Assembly (NCBI RefSeq): GCF_011801125.1
Contig: NZ_CP046171.1
Coordinates: 2,728,001 to 2,792,000, forward strand
Source: Nocardia brasiliensis
GTDB taxonomy: Bacteria > Actinomycetota > Actinomycetes > Mycobacteriales > Mycobacteriaceae
Direction: 5' to 3'
DNA length: 64,000 nt
A program made the position numbers and the translations under genes. This document shows positions 60,182 to 64,000 of the stretch, piece by piece. The notes under the pieces are model-generated. The model was not told the DNA's origin. It made no database searches and saw only the letters and a list, made by a program, of their open reading frames with translations. Each line of letters opens with the position of its first letter. Position 1 is the first letter of the stretch.

Positions 60182-60694
60182 GCACGGATCGCCTCAATGA
60201 ACCCGGTGCCATCGAGTGAGCCCTGATCGCGCGCTACGAGAAGTGCTGAGCCGGCCGCTCGCAGCGCCGTAGCGCCGCGGATTCTCATGCTGGACAAGTG
60301 ATCACCAGGTAATGGTGGCGGCATCGGCCGAGTGGGTGCCGCCACCATTACCTGGTGATCGCACGACCAGTTGCATGACTCTGCTTCGGGGGCATGGCCG
60401 GGCGCGAAGTGCGCGCTATTCAGTGCTGGGTTGGGCCCTTCGCGTAGTCGCTCGGTCCGGCCGTTGCGGGGCGGGTGGGGGTGAGGTTGGGCTGGAATCG
60501 GGCCGGTGGGCCAGGGTGTGCAGGTGTTTCGGGTCACATGATCGCCGGGATCGGCCGAAACGCCCTGTTCGGAAGGGGGGCTGCGGCGTGGTGGTGTCGT
60601 GTGGCCCGTGCGCGAGCCCATGGACGGGCGTCGAATCGTTACGGTGGATGCGGCAGGTCGGAGCGGGGTGTCAGGCGCGAAACCGTACCCTGCC
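60182..60694. other. Non-coding stretch before argC
   Basis: Apart from the inverted repeat at 60300-60360 no supported feature is visible. Open frames are GC-driven and unlike proteins. G-rich runs occur around 60475-60490. No tRNA or known RNA signature was found. Confidence 0.4.
60300..60360. repeat. Perfect 24-bp inverted repeat with 13-base loop
   Basis: GATCACCAGGTAATGGTGGC plus GGCA (60300-60323) is exactly complementary to 60337-60360. No T-run follows on either side, and no gene ends nearby. The stem is AT-richer than the surroundings. It could be a terminator of an unseen RNA, a small mobile-element end pair, or a protein binding site. Confidence 0.75.
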
Positions 60695-63023
<2,329 letters not shown>

Positions 63024-63027
<4 letters not shown>

Positions 63028-63950
63028 CCGGCCAACTGCACCACGAACTCTCGGCGCTGGACAAGGCGCATGTGCTGGCCGACGCGCTGCCCTGGCTACA
63101 GAAGTTCCGCGACAAGATCGTCGTGGTGAAGTTCGGCGGCAACGCCATGGTCGACGCCGAGCTCGAGCGAGCCTTCGCCGCGGACATGGCCTTTCTGCGC
63201 ACCGTCGGCGTGCATCCGGTGGTGGTGCACGGCGGCGGCCCGCAGATCAGCGCGATGCTGAAAAAGCTCGGCCTGCAAGGGGAATTCCGCGGCGGCTTCC
63301 GGGTGACCACGCCCGAGGTAATGGACGTGGTGCGGATGGTGCTGTTCGGGCAGGTCGGGCGCGAGCTGGTCGGGCTGATCAACGCGCACGGCCCGTACGC
63401 GGTCGGCATCTCGGGGGAGGACGCCGGCCTGTTCACCGCGACGCGGCGCACCGTCGATGTCGACGGGGTGGCCACCGATATCGGTCTGGTCGGCGACGTG
63501 AGCGAGGTGAACCCGGACGCGGTGCTCGACCTGATCGATGCCGGACGCATTCCGGTGGTCTCGACCATCGCGCCGGACGCGGACGGCGTGGTGCACAACA
63601 TCAACGCCGATACCGCCGCGGCCGCGCTCGCCGAGGGCATCGGCGCGGAGAAGCTGGTGGTGCTGACCGATGTCGAGGGTCTCTACACCGAATGGCCCGA
63701 CCGGTCCTCGCTGATCACCCGCATCGACACCGCGGCGCTCGCCGAGTTGCTGCCCCGCCTGGACGCGGGCATGGTGCCGAAGATGGAGGCCTGTCTGCGC
63801 GCCGTGCACGGCGGGGTGCCGACCGCCCATGTCATCGACGGTCGCGTGCCGCACTCGGTGCTGCTGGAACTGTTCACCGGAGAAGGAATCGGAACGATGG
63901 TGACGCCCGCCCCGAACGGGGCCTGCGCATCGGACGGAACGAAACAATGA
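63024..63950 (+). CDS. argB: N-acetylglutamate kinase
   Basis: A 308-residue kinase that phosphorylates N-acetylglutamate. The glycine loop [28 protein letters not shown] and the downstream [15 protein letters not shown] are typical. An N-terminal extension ahead of VVVKFGG ([20 protein letters not shown]) is characteristic of hexameric, arginine-inhibited enzymes, so feedback inhibition is likely. ATGA overlaps link it to argJ and argD. Confidence 0.97.
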
Positions 63951-64000
63951 GCAAAGACCAGGAATTCCAACAGCGGTGGTCCGCCGCGATGATGAACAAC
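63947..64000 (+). CDS. argD: Start of acetylornithine aminotransferase (partial)
   Basis: Eighteen codons before the window ends: [18 protein letters not shown]. The ATG overlaps the argB stop (ATGA). The sequence [10 protein letters not shown] is the usual beginning of actinobacterial ArgD, the PLP aminotransferase making N-acetylornithine, and the gene order supports it. The rest lies outside. Confidence 0.85.
   Translation, partial: MSKDQEFQQRWSAAMMNN

Overview
The window is about 64 kb of high-GC actinobacterial chromosome. It looks like the Nocardiaceae (most probably Nocardia): infC starts at an ATC codon, as in mycobacterial relatives; infC-rpmI-rplT-rRNA methyltransferase, pheS-pheT and argC-argJ-argB-argD follow in the usual order; there is a four-gene conservon (sensor kinase, roadblock, DUF742, GTPase); and many starts look leaderless. 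No tRNA, rRNA, CRISPR array, phage or intact insertion sequence was seen.

Left part (1-14.4 kb): the end of an unidentified gene; a secreted M28 metallopeptidase; a helix-turn-helix protein followed by a hydrolase; a TetR regulator with a flavin monooxygenase; a DUF1844 protein; then the translation block. infC has a roughly 330-nt leader with two terminator-like hairpins. Two unknown genes and a TetR remnant lie before pheS-pheT.

Middle (14.4-26.1 kb): secreted and cytosolic unknowns, a Bem46-like hydrolase, the conservon operon, a maltose/galactoside-type O-acetyltransferase, a 31-residue membrane protein and PEP carboxylase. In mycobacteria pheT and argC are near neighbours; here about 46 kb of other genes lie between them.

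Nutrient block (26.2-45.1 kb): a LysR regulator faces a gamma-glutamyltransferase-family gene, followed by a peptide-type ABC transporter. The transporter has two tandemly duplicated binding lipoproteins, two permeases and a fused double ATPase. The ATPase carries an extraordinary C-terminal tail of about 500 residues, acidic then lysine/alanine-rich like histone H1. Next comes a divergent locus around an IclR-type operator: kinase-IclR-Rid on one side, and PLP deaminase/dehydratase, D-aminoacylase-like amidohydrolase, KDPG-type aldolase and GntP permease on the other. I infer that this locus could import an N-acyl-D-glucosaminate-like aldonate and convert it via deacylation, deamination to 2-keto-3-deoxygluconate, phosphorylation and aldol cleavage to pyruvate and glyceraldehyde 3-phosphate. 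This is the best candidate here for an undescribed pathway.

Accessory and decayed zone (45.1-60.7 kb): two WYL regulators, a TetR C-terminal remnant, a frameshifted pyridoxamine-oxidase-like gene, a ClpC2-like protein made only of Clp N-domains, a miniature P450 with a PEP-mutase-family enzyme, a LexA-boxed microgene, and fragments of an F420-type oxidoreductase and a SUKH immunity protein. A nucleotidyltransferase follows, then a four-gene operon with the form of a type VII secretion effector (helical WXG-like partner, WxG-headed protein ending in HExxH, lipoprotein, small membrane protein). After a hydrolase/TetR pair comes a degraded stretch with a perfect 24-bp inverted repeat.

Right end (60.7-64 kb): the arginine operon argC-argJ-argB-argD begins behind an ARG-box-like operator that overlaps its -10 element.
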